Of a stretch of 64,000 nucleotides of DNA, positions 35,727 to 45,340 are shown piece by piece. Both the position numbers and the translations under genes were made by a program. The notes beneath the pieces were generated by a model, which had not been told where the DNA came from, did no database searches, and saw only the letters and a program-made list of their open reading frames with translations. Source of the DNA: Asaia bogorensis NBRC 16594 (lineage in GTDB: Bacteria > Pseudomonadota > Alphaproteobacteria > Acetobacterales > Acetobacteraceae); contig NZ_AP014690.1 of assembly GCF_001547995.1 (NCBI RefSeq), positions 2,477,001 to 2,541,000 on the forward strand, written 5' to 3'. How positions within the stretch are numbered: the stretch's first letter is position 1; each line of letters starts with the position of its first letter.

Positions 35727-38033
35727 ATGGAATTCAGTAGAGCACTCACTCATAATGCAGGCTTTTTTCGTCGTCCTGCGTTCTGGCTTGGTCTGCCCAC
35801 GGCCCTCCTTCTTATGTCGGGTACAACCCTTGCCGATCCCGCACGAAAATCCCCATTGGTATCACCGCCGGAACCGCCTGCGCATCGGGATCCCGCGGCA
35901 CCGTCTGCCACGCATGCAGGCCGCCAATCTGTTGCGACGTCAAAGGACAGGGCAAAGCCGTCGAAAGCAGGCAGCGAGCCTGCCGTGGCAAGTGCCGCCC
36001 CTCCCCCGCATCGGGAGGAAATTACTGTCACTGCCCATATGGATCAGGCCCGTGGCCGTCTCGCACCGGGGTTGGGGGCCGTTTCCTATGGCATCGACCA
36101 GCGGCAGATACAGGTCACACCGGGTGGTGAAAACGCCGCATTCAGCCAGATCCTGCTCCGGCTCCCCGGTGTCGTGATGGACAGCTATGGCGAGGTGCAT
36201 GTGCGTGGCGAGCATGGTGGCCTCACCTATCGCGTGAACGGCGTGCTGTTGCCTGAGGGGCTGAACGGCTTCGGGCAGGAACTCGACAGTCGTATCATCC
36301 AGTCGGTGGACCTGCTGACAGGCACGCTACCCGCCCAGTTCGGTTTTCGCACGTCGGGCGTCATCGACGTCAAGACCAAGAGTGGCGCAACGCTCAAGGA
36401 GAACCAGATCTCGCTCTATGGCGGGAGCTACAACACATTCATTCCGTCGCTGCAACTGGGAGGATCGAAGGGCCGGTGGGACTACTTCGTGACGGCCTCC
36501 TACAACCGCAATGACATCGGTATTGAAAACCCGACGAACAGCTTTCGCGCCACCCATGACACGACCCAGCAGGGCAAGGCCTTCGGTTATGCCGCCTATC
36601 AGATTGACGATGAAAGCCGGCTGAGTTTCCTGACCAGCGCTTCCTACGCCGATTTCGAGCTGCCCAACACAACCGCCCTGCCCATTCTCTATCAGTCCTC
36701 CACCATTGCACCCGATGATCCGGACATCCAGTCGCGTCTGTTGCGCGACGGCCAAAGCGAGCAGAACTACTATGCCGTGATGTCCTACCAGCGCAGCACA
36801 GAGAAATCGAACCTCCAGATCTCGCCCTATTTCCGCTACGGACGCATCGGCTATCGCAATGACCCCAGCAGGGATCTCGCTTTTTCAGGCATATCGCAGC
36901 ACGAAGTGAATGATTTCACCACGGGCGGTCTGCAAATCGACAATTCCTACGATATTGCCCCGCATCACGTGCTGCGCTTTGGCCTGCTCGCGCAATATAC
37001 CTCAGAGAAGCTCGATACCGACACGCTGGCCTTTCCTGTTGATGAGACCGGTGCCCAAAGCACGATCGACCCGAGGCGCATCATCGATCATAGCGGAAAC
37101 TGGGCCGTCGAGGCCGGGGCCTATATCCAGGATGAATTTCATATCACGCCGCGCCTGACGTTCAATTACGGGTTGCGTTATGACCGCTTTGCCTCGTCTT
37201 TCAATAGCGAGGGACAGGTCAGCCCGCGCGCCAACATGGTCTGGAAAGCCAGCCCGTCGACCACGGTACATTTCGGCTATTCCCGTTACTTCGCGCCGCC
37301 CTCGCCGCAATACATATCGGATGCGACGCTTCAGAAATTCGCGGGCACGACCAATGCGCCCGATACGATGCTGAATATACCCACACGGGTCGAGAAATCG
37401 CATTACGTCGATGTCGGCATTCTCCAGCATGTCACGCGCGACTATCAGATCACGATCGATGCGTTTGGCAAATGGGCACATGACCAGGGCGATCTGGGGC
37501 AGTTCGGGCGCGCGGTCATTCTTGCACCGTTCAGTTATCGCCGCGGCCGCGTTTACGGGGCGGAAATCGGCAACTCATGGCGTCACGGAGGCTGGTCGGT
37601 CTATGGCAATTTCTCCTTCGTCAAGACCTGGGCGAAGGACATCAACTCGGCGCAATACCAGTTCGAGGCAGCAGAGCTGGCCTATATCCAGCGCCACGGC
37701 ATACAGCTCGACCATCAGGGAGAGTTCACCTCTTCAGCCGGGGTTTCCTATGCCAACAAGCATGATATGGCCTATCTCGACTTCCTGTATGGCTACGGCC
37801 TGCGCAGCGGCTTTGCCAATCTCGAGAAGCAGCCTGCCTATGCCATTTTCAACATTGGCTATGCCCATACCTTCACGAGGGTGCCGGTTGGGCATTCCCT
37901 CAAGGTCAGGGCCGATGTGGTCAATCTTTTCGACCATCGTTACCAGCTGCGTGACGGCAGCGGCGTGGGCGTCACCCAGGCCCAGTACGGCCAGCGGCGG
38001 GGCATGTTCTTCTCAGTGGTCAGCAGTTTCTGA
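35727..38033 (+). CDS. TonB-dependent receptor, probably for manganese
   Basis: 768 residues from the ATG at 35727; in-frame codons reach back to 35577 but that would put the promoter inside the gene. A signal peptide (RRPAFWLGLPTALLLMSGTTLA) and a Pro/Ala linker lead to the plug: EITVTAHMDQARGRLAPGLGAVSYGIDQ, VHVRGEHGGLTYRVNGVLLPEG and LTGTLPAQFGFRTSGVIDVKTKSG. The barrel ends RRGMFFSVVSSF. The MntR-like box and the position after mntH suggest outer-membrane Mn(II) uptake, analogous to MnoT-type receptors known elsewhere. If TATAAT at 35712 is the -10, the mRNA is nearly leaderless. Confidence 0.85.
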   Translation: MEFSRALTHNAGFFRRPAFWLGLPTALLLMSGTTLADPARKSPLVSPPEPPAHRDPAAPSATHAGRQSVATSKDRAKPSKAGSEPAVASAAPPPHREEITVTAHMDQARGRLAPGLGAVSYGIDQRQIQVTPGGENAAFSQILLRLPGVVMDSYGEVHVRGEHGGLTYRVNGVLLPEGLNGFGQELDSRIIQSVDLLTGTLPAQFGFRTSGVIDVKTKSGATLKENQISLYGGSYNTFIPSLQLGGSKGRWDYFVTASYNRNDIGIENPTNSFRATHDTTQQGKAFGYAAYQIDDESRLSFLTSASYADFELPNTTALPILYQSSTIAPDDPDIQSRLLRDGQSEQNYYAVMSYQRSTEKSNLQISPYFRYGRIGYRNDPSRDLAFSGISQHEVNDFTTGGLQIDNSYDIAPHHVLRFGLLAQYTSEKLDTDTLAFPVDETGAQSTIDPRRIIDHSGNWAVEAGAYIQDEFHITPRLTFNYGLRYDRFASSFNSEGQVSPRANMVWKASPSTTVHFGYSRYFAPPSPQYISDATLQKFAGTTNAPDTMLNIPTRVEKSHYVDVGILQHVTRDYQITIDAFGKWAHDQGDLGQFGRAVILAPFSYRRGRVYGAEIGNSWRHGGWSVYGNFSFVKTWAKDINSAQYQFEAAELAYIQRHGIQLDHQGEFTSSAGVSYANKHDMAYLDFLYGYGLRSGFANLEKQPAYAIFNIGYAHTFTRVPVGHSLKVRADVVNLFDHRYQLRDGSGVGVTQAQYGQRRGMFFSVVSSF

Positions 38034-38168
38034 ACCGACGGGCAACGCCGGGGCTTCGGTGTAAGGGGTTTCGTGCTTTCCCTCACGCAGAAATGAGACC
38101 GCGATTTCGACGCTGGCAAGGTTCATGCGTTTAAGATGAGGTTCTGCCCCCTCACCGGAGACCCGTCC

Positions 38169-40448
38169 ATGTCCGAACGCAAGACCGTTTATCGCCCTTA
38201 TCACCATCCTGCGGGTGGCTGGGGTGCGGTCAAGGCAACGGCCAAGGCCCTGCTGGAGCAGAGCGTGGTGGGCAAGGGATCGCGGGCGCTTCTGGCCATG
38301 AACCAGCCGGGCGGTTTCAAATGTCCGAGCTGCGCCTTTCCGGACCCCACGCGGCACAAGAAGATCGAGTTCTGCGAAAATGGTGTGAAGGGTCTGGCGG
38401 TCGAGGCCACCAAGCGACGCGTCACACGGGAGTTTTTTGCGCAGCATAGCGTCAGCGATCTTGCCGCACAGAGCGATTACTGGCTTGAGGAACAGGGCCG
38501 CCTGACGGAACCCATGCGCTATGATGCCCAGACGGATCACTATGTTCCGTGCAGCTGGCCCGACGCCTTCGCCCTGATCGGGCAGCATCTGCGGGGCCTC
38601 GCCTCGCCACATCAGGCCGAATTCTACACCTCGGGACGAACCTCGAACGAGGCAGCGTTTCTGTATTCAGTCTTTGTGCGGGCCTATGGCACCAACAATT
38701 TCCCCGACTGCTCCAACATGTGCCATGAGCCGACAAGTCGCGGCCTTCCGGGTGCCATTGGCATTGGCAAGGGCACAGTGGTCATGGATGATTTTGACCA
38801 TGCCGAGGCCATTTTCATTGTCGGGCAGAATACCGGCACCAATTCACCGCGCATGATGGGGCTTCTGGCCCATGCCCGCAAACGCAACGTGCCGATCGTT
38901 GTGGTCAACCCCATGCCGGAGCGATCGCTCATACGCTTTACTGAACCACAGGATGCCGTGCAGATGGCAACCGGGGGATCGACAGCGATTGCGACCGAAT
39001 TTGTTCATATCCGGATCGGCGGTGATCTCGCTTTCTTCAAGGGCATGATGAAGGCATTGTTCGAGCGGGATCAGGCAGGCGAGAGCGTGCTGGATCATGA
39101 CTTCATCACCACCCACACTGAAGGTTTTGCGGCCCTGCGCCAGGAGGTGATGCAGCAGGATTGGTCGGAAATCGAGCGTATTGCTGGCATCGACAAGGCC
39201 CAGATCGAGCGCGCAGCCGACATCTATGCCCGGTCGAATGCCACGATCATCTGCTTTGGCATGGGCATTACCCAGCATCAGCAGGGTGCCCGCATGATCC
39301 AGCAGATTGCGGCCTTTCTCATGCTGCGGGGCAATTTTGGCAAGAAGGGCGCAGGGATTGCGCCGATCAGGGGCCATTCCAACGTTCAGGGCGATCGCAC
39401 CGTCGGCATCGATGAAAAGCCAAGCCAGGTCTATCTCGACCGACTGCGCGATGTCTTTGGTTTCGAGCCTCCGCGGGACCATGGCCATCATGCTGTTGAT
39501 TCGGTCGAGGCAATGCTTGCCGGTACGGCCCGCGTCTTTATCGGCATGGGCGGCAATTTCGTGCATGCCATCCCGGACACACCGCGCGCCTATGAGGCCA
39601 TGCGCCGTCTGGACCTGACCGTGGGTATCGCAACCAAGCTCAACAGAGGCCATATCGTCCACGGGCGCGATGCGCTCATCCTGCCGGTCGTGGCCCGCTC
39701 GGAGATCGACCGTCAGGCGACCGGCGAACAGTTCGTGACGATCGAAGACGCCATGTCGAATGTCACCGCCTCGCGCGGCGTGCTCGAGCCCGCCAGCCCG
39801 GACCTGCTTTCGGAAGTCGCCATTGTCTGTGGCATGGCGCAGGCTACCCTGCCGGACAGCACCATCCCATGGGCCTTGTTCCCCACCGATTACAGTCTGA
39901 TCCGCGACAGGATTGCGGCGGTCTATCCCGACATCTATGCCGATTTCAACGCGCGCATACGCAACCCTCAAGGGTTTCATCTCGACATTCCACCGCGTCG
40001 TCGCGCGTGGAAAACCCCGACCGGCAAGGCGCAGTTCCTGCTCTTTCCGGGCCTCGCCGTCGATGATGCGGTCGATGATCCTGCCATGCTGCGTCTTTCC
40101 ACCATACGCTCTCATGACCAGTTCAACACGACCATTTACAGCATGAATGATCGCTATCGGGGCATCTACAACACCCGCATGGTCGTGTTCATGAATGATG
40201 AGGACATGGAAGAGCGCGGCATTACACAGGAAATGGTTGTCAGCCTGGAAACGATCTCGACAGACGGCATCCATCGCCGCGTGAACGATCTCGTGGCAGT
40301 GGCCTATCCCATGCCGCGCGGCGCAATTGCGGGCTACTACCCCGAACTTAACCCCTTGCTGCCTCTCAACCATTTCGACGAGATCAGTGGCACACCCGCC
40401 GCCAAATCGATCCCGGTGCGTGTTTTCCTCGCGGAGGGGACGTCATGA
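38169..40448 (+). CDS. ydeP: YdeP-family molybdopterin oxidoreductase
   Basis: 759 residues from the ATG at 38169 (GGAG upstream), the same length as E. coli YdeP; an ATG at 38136 is in frame. FKCPSCAFPDPTRHKKIEFCENG near residue 50 supplies cysteines for an iron-sulfur site, and FYTSGRTSNEAAFLYSVFVRAYGTNNFPDCSNMCHEPTS begins the molybdopterin domain. Reaction unknown; in E. coli ydeP is tied to acid resistance under EvgA. No signal peptide, so cytosolic. It overlaps fdhD by ATGA, in line with a need for sulfuration of the cofactor. Confidence 0.9.
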   Translation: MSERKTVYRPYHHPAGGWGAVKATAKALLEQSVVGKGSRALLAMNQPGGFKCPSCAFPDPTRHKKIEFCENGVKGLAVEATKRRVTREFFAQHSVSDLAAQSDYWLEEQGRLTEPMRYDAQTDHYVPCSWPDAFALIGQHLRGLASPHQAEFYTSGRTSNEAAFLYSVFVRAYGTNNFPDCSNMCHEPTSRGLPGAIGIGKGTVVMDDFDHAEAIFIVGQNTGTNSPRMMGLLAHARKRNVPIVVVNPMPERSLIRFTEPQDAVQMATGGSTAIATEFVHIRIGGDLAFFKGMMKALFERDQAGESVLDHDFITTHTEGFAALRQEVMQQDWSEIERIAGIDKAQIERAADIYARSNATIICFGMGITQHQQGARMIQQIAAFLMLRGNFGKKGAGIAPIRGHSNVQGDRTVGIDEKPSQVYLDRLRDVFGFEPPRDHGHHAVDSVEAMLAGTARVFIGMGGNFVHAIPDTPRAYEAMRRLDLTVGIATKLNRGHIVHGRDALILPVVARSEIDRQATGEQFVTIEDAMSNVTASRGVLEPASPDLLSEVAIVCGMAQATLPDSTIPWALFPTDYSLIRDRIAAVYPDIYADFNARIRNPQGFHLDIPPRRRAWKTPTGKAQFLLFPGLAVDDAVDDPAMLRLSTIRSHDQFNTTIYSMNDRYRGIYNTRMVVFMNDEDMEERGITQEMVVSLETISTDGIHRRVNDLVAVAYPMPRGAIAGYYPELNPLLPLNHFDEISGTPAAKSIPVRVFLAEGTS

Positions 40449-41296
40449 CGACGAGACCGGATAGTCTTGCAGCGGCCCATGTGCTGCGCCACGCCATCGA
40501 AATTGGCCCCGAGGGCGTTCAGGAGCGGATCGAGCTTGGCATTGCGGAAGAGATACCGCTTACCCTGATTTTCAATGAATTCCATGTTCATGCGGTCATG
40601 ATGGTCACACCGCTGGATCTGCATGATTTCGTGCTTGGTTTCGTGCTTACCGAGAAAATCATTGCGGCACCAAGCGATATGATCTCCTGCCATATTGAGC
40701 GTCATGAAGAACAGCTAACGGCGCATATACGCATCACCGGTGCCGATTTCAGCCGATTGATCCGTCGGGGTCAGCGCCTGCTGACCGGGGGCAGTTCGTG
40801 CGGGCTTTGCGGCGTGACCTCGCTTGACGATATTGCCACTGCAACACCGAGCCTTCCCGCGCACAGTATTCCGGTGTCATCCATACGCGCGGCGCTCAAT
40901 GCCCTGCCAGACCAGCAGGTCCTGAACCAGCAGGTTCATATGGTGCATGCTGCGGCCTGGGCCTCACCCGATGGCATTATCCATTATGTGCGGGAGGATG
41001 TCGGGCGTCATAACGCGCTGGACAAGCTGATCGGCATACTAAGCCAGTCACCAAGGGATCCGGGGCGAGGCTTTTGCCTGCTGACCAGCCGTTGCTCATA
41101 CGAAATGGTTGAGAAGGCACTGACCCTGGGTATCTCGACACTGGTCGCGGTCTCCTCTCCAACCGATCGCGCCATCCAGATTGCCCGCAAGGCAGATATG
41201 ACCCTGATCGGCAATGCGCGGCGGGACCGCTTCTCTGTATTCTGCGGCGGCCATCGCCTTGTCAGACCCGAAACCCTGGAAATGATGACCACATGA
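40445..41296 (+). CDS. fdhD: Formate dehydrogenase accessory sulfurtransferase
   Basis: 283 residues. EEIPLTLIFNEFHVHAVMMVTPLDLHDFVLGFVLTE is the FdhD N-terminal block, GGSSCGLCGVTS carries the CxxC sulfur-carrying cysteines, and HYVREDVGRHNALDKLIG and LTSRCSYEMVEKA finish the family pattern. FdhD passes sulfur from IscS to the molybdenum cofactor of formate-dehydrogenase-type enzymes. Coupled on both sides by ATGA overlaps to ydeP and the next gene, so YdeP is its likely client. Confidence 0.95.
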   Translation: MTTRPDSLAAAHVLRHAIEIGPEGVQERIELGIAEEIPLTLIFNEFHVHAVMMVTPLDLHDFVLGFVLTEKIIAAPSDMISCHIERHEEQLTAHIRITGADFSRLIRRGQRLLTGGSSCGLCGVTSLDDIATATPSLPAHSIPVSSIRAALNALPDQQVLNQQVHMVHAAAWASPDGIIHYVREDVGRHNALDKLIGILSQSPRDPGRGFCLLTSRCSYEMVEKALTLGISTLVAVSSPTDRAIQIARKADMTLIGNARRDRFSVFCGGHRLVRPETLEMMTT

Positions 41297-41787
41297 TCCC
41301 TAATTCCTCACCAGCTTCACAGGGAATTTTCGGTTTCGAGCAGGATTTTGCAGGATCGTTACGCTGCATACCGATGTGTGTGCGAATGAAGCTCGATCTG
41401 ACAGGTATCAAGCTAAGCCTGCGCCAATGGAGCCAGTTTCTTCCAGACGAACGTCGTGAATTGCTGGAACGCGCCTGTGTCACGCCAGACGAGCAGAGCC
41501 GCTATCACGCTCATCTTCTGTCCCTTATCGCGCAACGCTGTGATGCGCCACCCAAGCCCCTTCCGGCAAATGAGGATCATCTCTGGCGTGATAGCGCGGC
41601 GATTCCTGACTGTGTCCTTCAGCAGGCCGCCTCAGATGACGTCTCACCGCCAACACGCGAGGCATGGGGCTCGCTGACGTCGCTGCAACGCTTCGCCTTG
41701 GTCAAGCTTGCCCGCTCACGCCATGAAAACGAGAATTTTGTTCCGGCATTGCGTGAGTTTGGGCTGTTGATGACTGAGTCCGCGTAA
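41293..41787 (+). CDS. Nitrate reductase-associated protein family (PF09655-like)
   Basis: 164 residues. FGFEQDFAGSLRCIPMCVRMKLDLTGIKLSLRQWSQFLPDERRELLE resembles the small nitrate-reductase-associated family I recall from cyanobacteria and proteobacteria, whose function is not established. The C-terminus (AWGSLTSLQRFALVKLARSRHENENFVPALREF) fits as well. No nitrate reductase is present; coupling to ydeP-fdhD suggests it helps a molybdoenzyme in general. Its stop abuts the mobA stop on the other strand with no gap. Confidence 0.7.
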   Translation: MIPNSSPASQGIFGFEQDFAGSLRCIPMCVRMKLDLTGIKLSLRQWSQFLPDERRELLERACVTPDEQSRYHAHLLSLIAQRCDAPPKPLPANEDHLWRDSAAIPDCVLQQAASDDVSPPTREAWGSLTSLQRFALVKLARSRHENENFVPALREFGLLMTESA

Positions 41788-42378
41788 TCACGCCTCAATC
41801 AGCGTTGTCAGAGCCAGCAGATCATCTGGCGTATTGACGTTGAAGAACGGGTCCGGCCCCTCATCATCGAACGCGATTGGGGTCATATCGATATGTCGTG
41901 CAAAGCTCCAGACGGCCAAGTGTCGGTGATCGCCCGATGCCACGCCTGCGCTCAGGTAGTCATCCAACAGGGGTAGAGACGACACGGGCCACAACGCAAC
42001 GAGAGGATGAGGGCGCCCTCGGCTCATGGCGCAACAAGGCGGCGCTTTCAGCCGTCTGAACAGATCGTTCGGGACGAGCGCCGTATCGACCGGTACCGTC
42101 AATACGGCCGTCTCGCCAAGATCCTGCGCCCATTCAAGTGCCGCAAGCACACCGCAGAGCGGGCCTGCCCCGGTATGTCGATCCTGAAGCTGTGTCAGGT
42201 TGCGGCCATAGGCTGTTTCGCAATCGCGTCGTGTCGAGAGCGCAACCGGACCGACCTGTGGCCGTAACCGGTCGAGGAGCAGATCGAGCAAAGCCCCCCT
42301 CCCGGCTGGGATAAGTGCCTTGTCCCGATACCCCAGCCGACTGCCTTGTCCCCCTGCCAGAATGACAACAGGGGTCAT
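41788..42378 (-). CDS. mobA: Molybdenum cofactor guanylyltransferase
   Basis: 196 residues. VVILAGGQGSRLGYRDKALIPAG is the nucleotidyltransferase signature, VLTVPVDTALVPND the metal-binding region and FFNVNTPDDL the C-terminal motif. It attaches GMP to molybdopterin to form the guanine dinucleotide cofactor used by DMSO-reductase-family enzymes such as YdeP. It converges on the ydeP operon, so cofactor synthesis and client lie together. Confidence 0.92.
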   Translation of the reverse strand: MTPVVILAGGQGSRLGYRDKALIPAGRGALLDLLLDRLRPQVGPVALSTRRDCETAYGRNLTQLQDRHTGAGPLCGVLAALEWAQDLGETAVLTVPVDTALVPNDLFRRLKAPPCCAMSRGRPHPLVALWPVSSLPLLDDYLSAGVASGDHRHLAVWSFARHIDMTPIAFDDEGPDPFFNVNTPDDLLALTTLIEA

Positions 42379-42391
42379 GGGCAGGGCCTGC

Positions 42392-42724
42392 TCAGCGTGG
42401 ACCGCCGGGGGGAACAGGTTGCATGGGTCCGGGAGGTACCGGATGCGGGCGATGATGATGCCTGTGCGGGCGTACAGGGGGTGGCGGCGGCTGCACCTGC
42501 ACGGGCCTGAACGGCGGCGGTGCCTCTCCGCGGTTGTAATACGGCCCCTTGTAATTGTTATTCAGCTGGGATGAATTCAGCTGCTCAATCATGTTGTTGC
42601 CAGTCCCGTCCGCATAGCGGTGGGGTGCCGGGCCTTGCTGCGCGAACGCAAGCGAGGGGGCAGCCAGAGAGAGCGCCCCGAGGGCCACCCCCAGAATACG
42701 CTTTGACCCGAAATGACGAATCAT
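42392..42724 (-). CDS. Secreted proline/histidine-rich small protein
   Basis: 110 residues: a clean signal peptide (ILGVALGALSLAAPSLAFA) and then a low-complexity mature part, with NNMIEQLNSSQLNNNYKGPYYNRG followed by a Pro/His-rich tail (PPPPPVRPHRHHHRPHPVP). The histidine cluster could bind metal; no family recognised. The ATG overlaps the stop of the upstream amidohydrolase (ATGA), so they are co-translated, and mobA starts 13 bases further on. Confidence 0.6.
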   Translation of the reverse strand: MIRHFGSKRILGVALGALSLAAPSLAFAQQGPAPHRYADGTGNNMIEQLNSSQLNNNYKGPYYNRGEAPPPFRPVQVQPPPPPVRPHRHHHRPHPVPPGPMQPVPPGGPR

Positions 42725-44151
42725 AATGTCTTCCCTTTAATGACGAGCCCATCCGAGACCGGCTTGCCGCGCTGCCAGACCTGAGAGATCAGGTCGATAT
42801 CAGATATGGTGCGGTCTGGCGCGCCGTCAATGACGAGAAAATCAGCTCGTTTCCCGACAGCCAAGACGCCGCGATCCTGCAGCCCCAGAAGAGCCGCTGC
42901 TTTCTGAGTCGCCAGATTGATAGCCTGCAACGGCGTAAGGCCTGATTCCGTCAGCAGGACAAGTTCGCGATGCTCGGCGTAGCCGGGCAGGCGAAGCGGC
43001 GTCGCCCCGGAGTCAGTCCCGAACCCGATCTTCGCGCCGGCACGATACAGGGCAAGAACATTGCGTTCGTTCATTGCCAATGCGGCGCGTGCCGCGCTGA
43101 CCGAAGGCTTCGCCAGACTATCCTTGCGCCATTGCTCATCGGCAATCCTGTCGCGAAGGGCCGGTGACATGGCATCATGCGCCACAGGCTGCCCCAGTGT
43201 TTCCGGATGCTCGGCAAAATAATAAGTCGACTCATCCAGCGACAATGTCGGGATATACCAGGCTCCGGTGGATCTGATCTGGGTGATGAAGCTCTGATCG
43301 ACCGGCTTGTCCCGCACACCATGCGCCAGAATATCGGCCCCATGTTGGAGGGCCGTTTTGGCGAGGTCCAGATCATGGATATGGACCGCCACGCGCAGAT
43401 GACGTCGGTGAGCCTCCTTGATGGCTGCATCCCAGACAGGCGCACCGAGCAGCGGCAAGGGCGGTTTGCCCGGATTGGTCAGACGCAGATCATCGAGCCA
43501 GATCTTGACGAAATCCGTCCCCTCATCGGCCATCAGGTCTACCGCCTGTCGTGCCTGTTGCGGGGTGGACGGGCGGAAAATCTGGTCACGCCCCATGCCG
43601 TCAATCATGGCTTCGGGCGGCATCCCGGCAGGCGCACCGATACCCTGATCGACACCGAAAAGATCCGCCCCATCATTGGCCCCTTCATGCTGCTCGTGAC
43701 GCAGCTGATCGAACAGGGGGGATTTGTTCAACCCGAGCGCCGTCACGGTCAGAACCCCATAGCGTACGTACTGGTTAAGCGCTGCGAGAATATTGGCGCG
43801 TGTGTAGTTGGCCGAAGCCGCACTCATCCCGTCTACCAGCCCGACATGACTGTGGTCACTGATCAACGCGGGCATGATTGTCTTGCCCTGAAGGTCGATG
43901 ATCCTGCCCCCCGCAGGCGGTGTCGTGGCCAGACCGATGATCTGGCCATGATCGACCACCATCGCAAGATCCGTGCGTGCCGGTGCGCCTGTGCCATCGA
44001 CAACACGCGCATGGATCAGCGCAACCGGCTCGGCTCGTGCTGGTTCGCCGCTGGCAAATGACACACCGAGGACTGCAATGAGGGAAACTACTGGGACCGC
44101 GAGCCTGCTGCGCCTGACCGGTAATAGCGGGACCTGACCGGAATATCGCAT
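42721..44151 (-). CDS. Secreted amidohydrolase
   Basis: 476 residues from the ATG at 44151, chosen for AAAGGAG just upstream; the frame is open to 44259. A signal peptide (RLAVPVVSLIAVLGVSFASGEPARA) precedes an amidohydrolase barrel: ALISDHSHVGLVDG with the H-x-H metal pair, LRVAVHIHDLDLAKTALQHGADILAHGV with the next histidines, and IGFGTDSGATPLRLPGYAEHRELVLLTESGL with the catalytic Asp. The family includes imidazolonepropionase-like and prolidase-like enzymes; substrate unknown. Located in the periplasm. Confidence 0.82.
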   Translation of the reverse strand: MRYSGQVPLLPVRRSRLAVPVVSLIAVLGVSFASGEPARAEPVALIHARVVDGTGAPARTDLAMVVDHGQIIGLATTPPAGGRIIDLQGKTIMPALISDHSHVGLVDGMSAASANYTRANILAALNQYVRYGVLTVTALGLNKSPLFDQLRHEQHEGANDGADLFGVDQGIGAPAGMPPEAMIDGMGRDQIFRPSTPQQARQAVDLMADEGTDFVKIWLDDLRLTNPGKPPLPLLGAPVWDAAIKEAHRRHLRVAVHIHDLDLAKTALQHGADILAHGVRDKPVDQSFITQIRSTGAWYIPTLSLDESTYYFAEHPETLGQPVAHDAMSPALRDRIADEQWRKDSLAKPSVSAARAALAMNERNVLALYRAGAKIGFGTDSGATPLRLPGYAEHRELVLLTESGLTPLQAINLATQKAAALLGLQDRGVLAVGKRADFLVIDGAPDRTISDIDLISQVWQRGKPVSDGLVIKGKTL

Positions 44152-44402
44152 GAAAGCTCCTTTATTGCCCACATAGACCCACCGCGCCGCGACAATCCGG
44201 GTCGCATACAGGCCATTTGAAGCCACCTCCCGAACGCGGCAGAGCGGCACAGGATCCATCGTCCGTGCAAACGATATCGCATCTGTGAAGAGTTGTTGAC
44301 GCTACGAAAGAAACGGAGCGCCCGCGCATTAGTTAAACAGCGGTATGATGGTCGCCCGGAAGCTCAAAAATGACGGGCATGGCAGTAAAACAGGAGCGTT
44401 GC

Positions 44403-45317
44403 ATGTCACTTACGCCGCAGGTCAAAGCGATTCTTGCCAACTACGAGTCAGATAATCCCGGCACCAAGGCCAATCTTGTCCGTCTGATGAACACAGGTGT
44501 GCTGGCTGGGACCGGCAAACTTGTCATTTTGCCCGTCGATCAGGGGTTTGAGCACGGACCTGCCCGCTCCTTTGCGGCGAACCCTCCGGCCTATGACCCG
44601 CATTATCATTTCTCGCTGGCGATCGAGGCCGGACTGAATGCCTTCGCCGCCCCCCTCGGGATGCTTGAGGCAGGTGCTTCGACCTTTGCCGGTCAGTTGC
44701 CGCTCATCCTCAAATGCAACAGCTCGAACTCGCTGGCCACCGAGAAGAACCAGGCCGTCACCGGCACGATTGCCGATGCCCTGCGGCTGGGCTGCTCGGC
44801 CATCGGCTTCACCATCTATCCCGGCAGCGAGTACTGCTTCGATCAGATGAACGAGCTGCGTGAACTGGCCCAGGAGGCCAAGGCCGCGGGTCTTGTTGTC
44901 ATCGTCTGGAGCTACCCACGCGGCCCGATGCTCGACAAGGCCGGAGAGACCGCCATCGATATCTGCGCCTATGCCGCGCATATGGCCGCTGAATGTGGAG
45001 CGCACATCATCAAGGTCAAACCGCCGACAGACGCGCTTTCCCTGCCGGCCGCCAAAAAGGTCTATCTCGAGCAGAAGATCGACATCTCGACCATGGAGGC
45101 GCGTGTACGCCACGTCGTGCAGTCAACCTTTGCCGGGCGCCGCATCGTGATCTTCTCGGGCGGTGAACATGAGAGCACCGAGGCCCTGCTGGATACCATC
45201 CGTGGCATCCATGCTGGCGGCGGGTTTGGCTCGATCATCGGTCGCAACACGTTCCAGCGCCCGCGTGAGGAGGCTCTGTCGCTCCTCTCGACCATCACGG
45301 GCATTTTCAAAAGCTGA
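44403..45317 (+). CDS. Class I fructose-bisphosphate aldolase (DhnA/archaeal type)
   Basis: 304 residues from the ATG at 44403, which has CAGGAG upstream; an ATG at 44370 is in frame. GKLVILPVDQGFEHGPARSF and IGFTIYPGSEYCFDQM are family blocks, and CGAHIIKVKPPTDAL carries the Schiff-base lysine. IFSGGEHEST and GSIIGRNTFQRP form the phosphate sites. It cleaves or makes fructose 1,6-bisphosphate; in organisms with incomplete glycolysis it mainly serves gluconeogenesis. Followed by a strong hairpin. Confidence 0.9.
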   Translation: MSLTPQVKAILANYESDNPGTKANLVRLMNTGVLAGTGKLVILPVDQGFEHGPARSFAANPPAYDPHYHFSLAIEAGLNAFAAPLGMLEAGASTFAGQLPLILKCNSSNSLATEKNQAVTGTIADALRLGCSAIGFTIYPGSEYCFDQMNELRELAQEAKAAGLVVIVWSYPRGPMLDKAGETAIDICAYAAHMAAECGAHIIKVKPPTDALSLPAAKKVYLEQKIDISTMEARVRHVVQSTFAGRRIVIFSGGEHESTEALLDTIRGIHAGGGFGSIIGRNTFQRPREEALSLLSTITGIFKS

Positions 45318-45340
45318 GACGAATTGATCCGATCAAGGCA

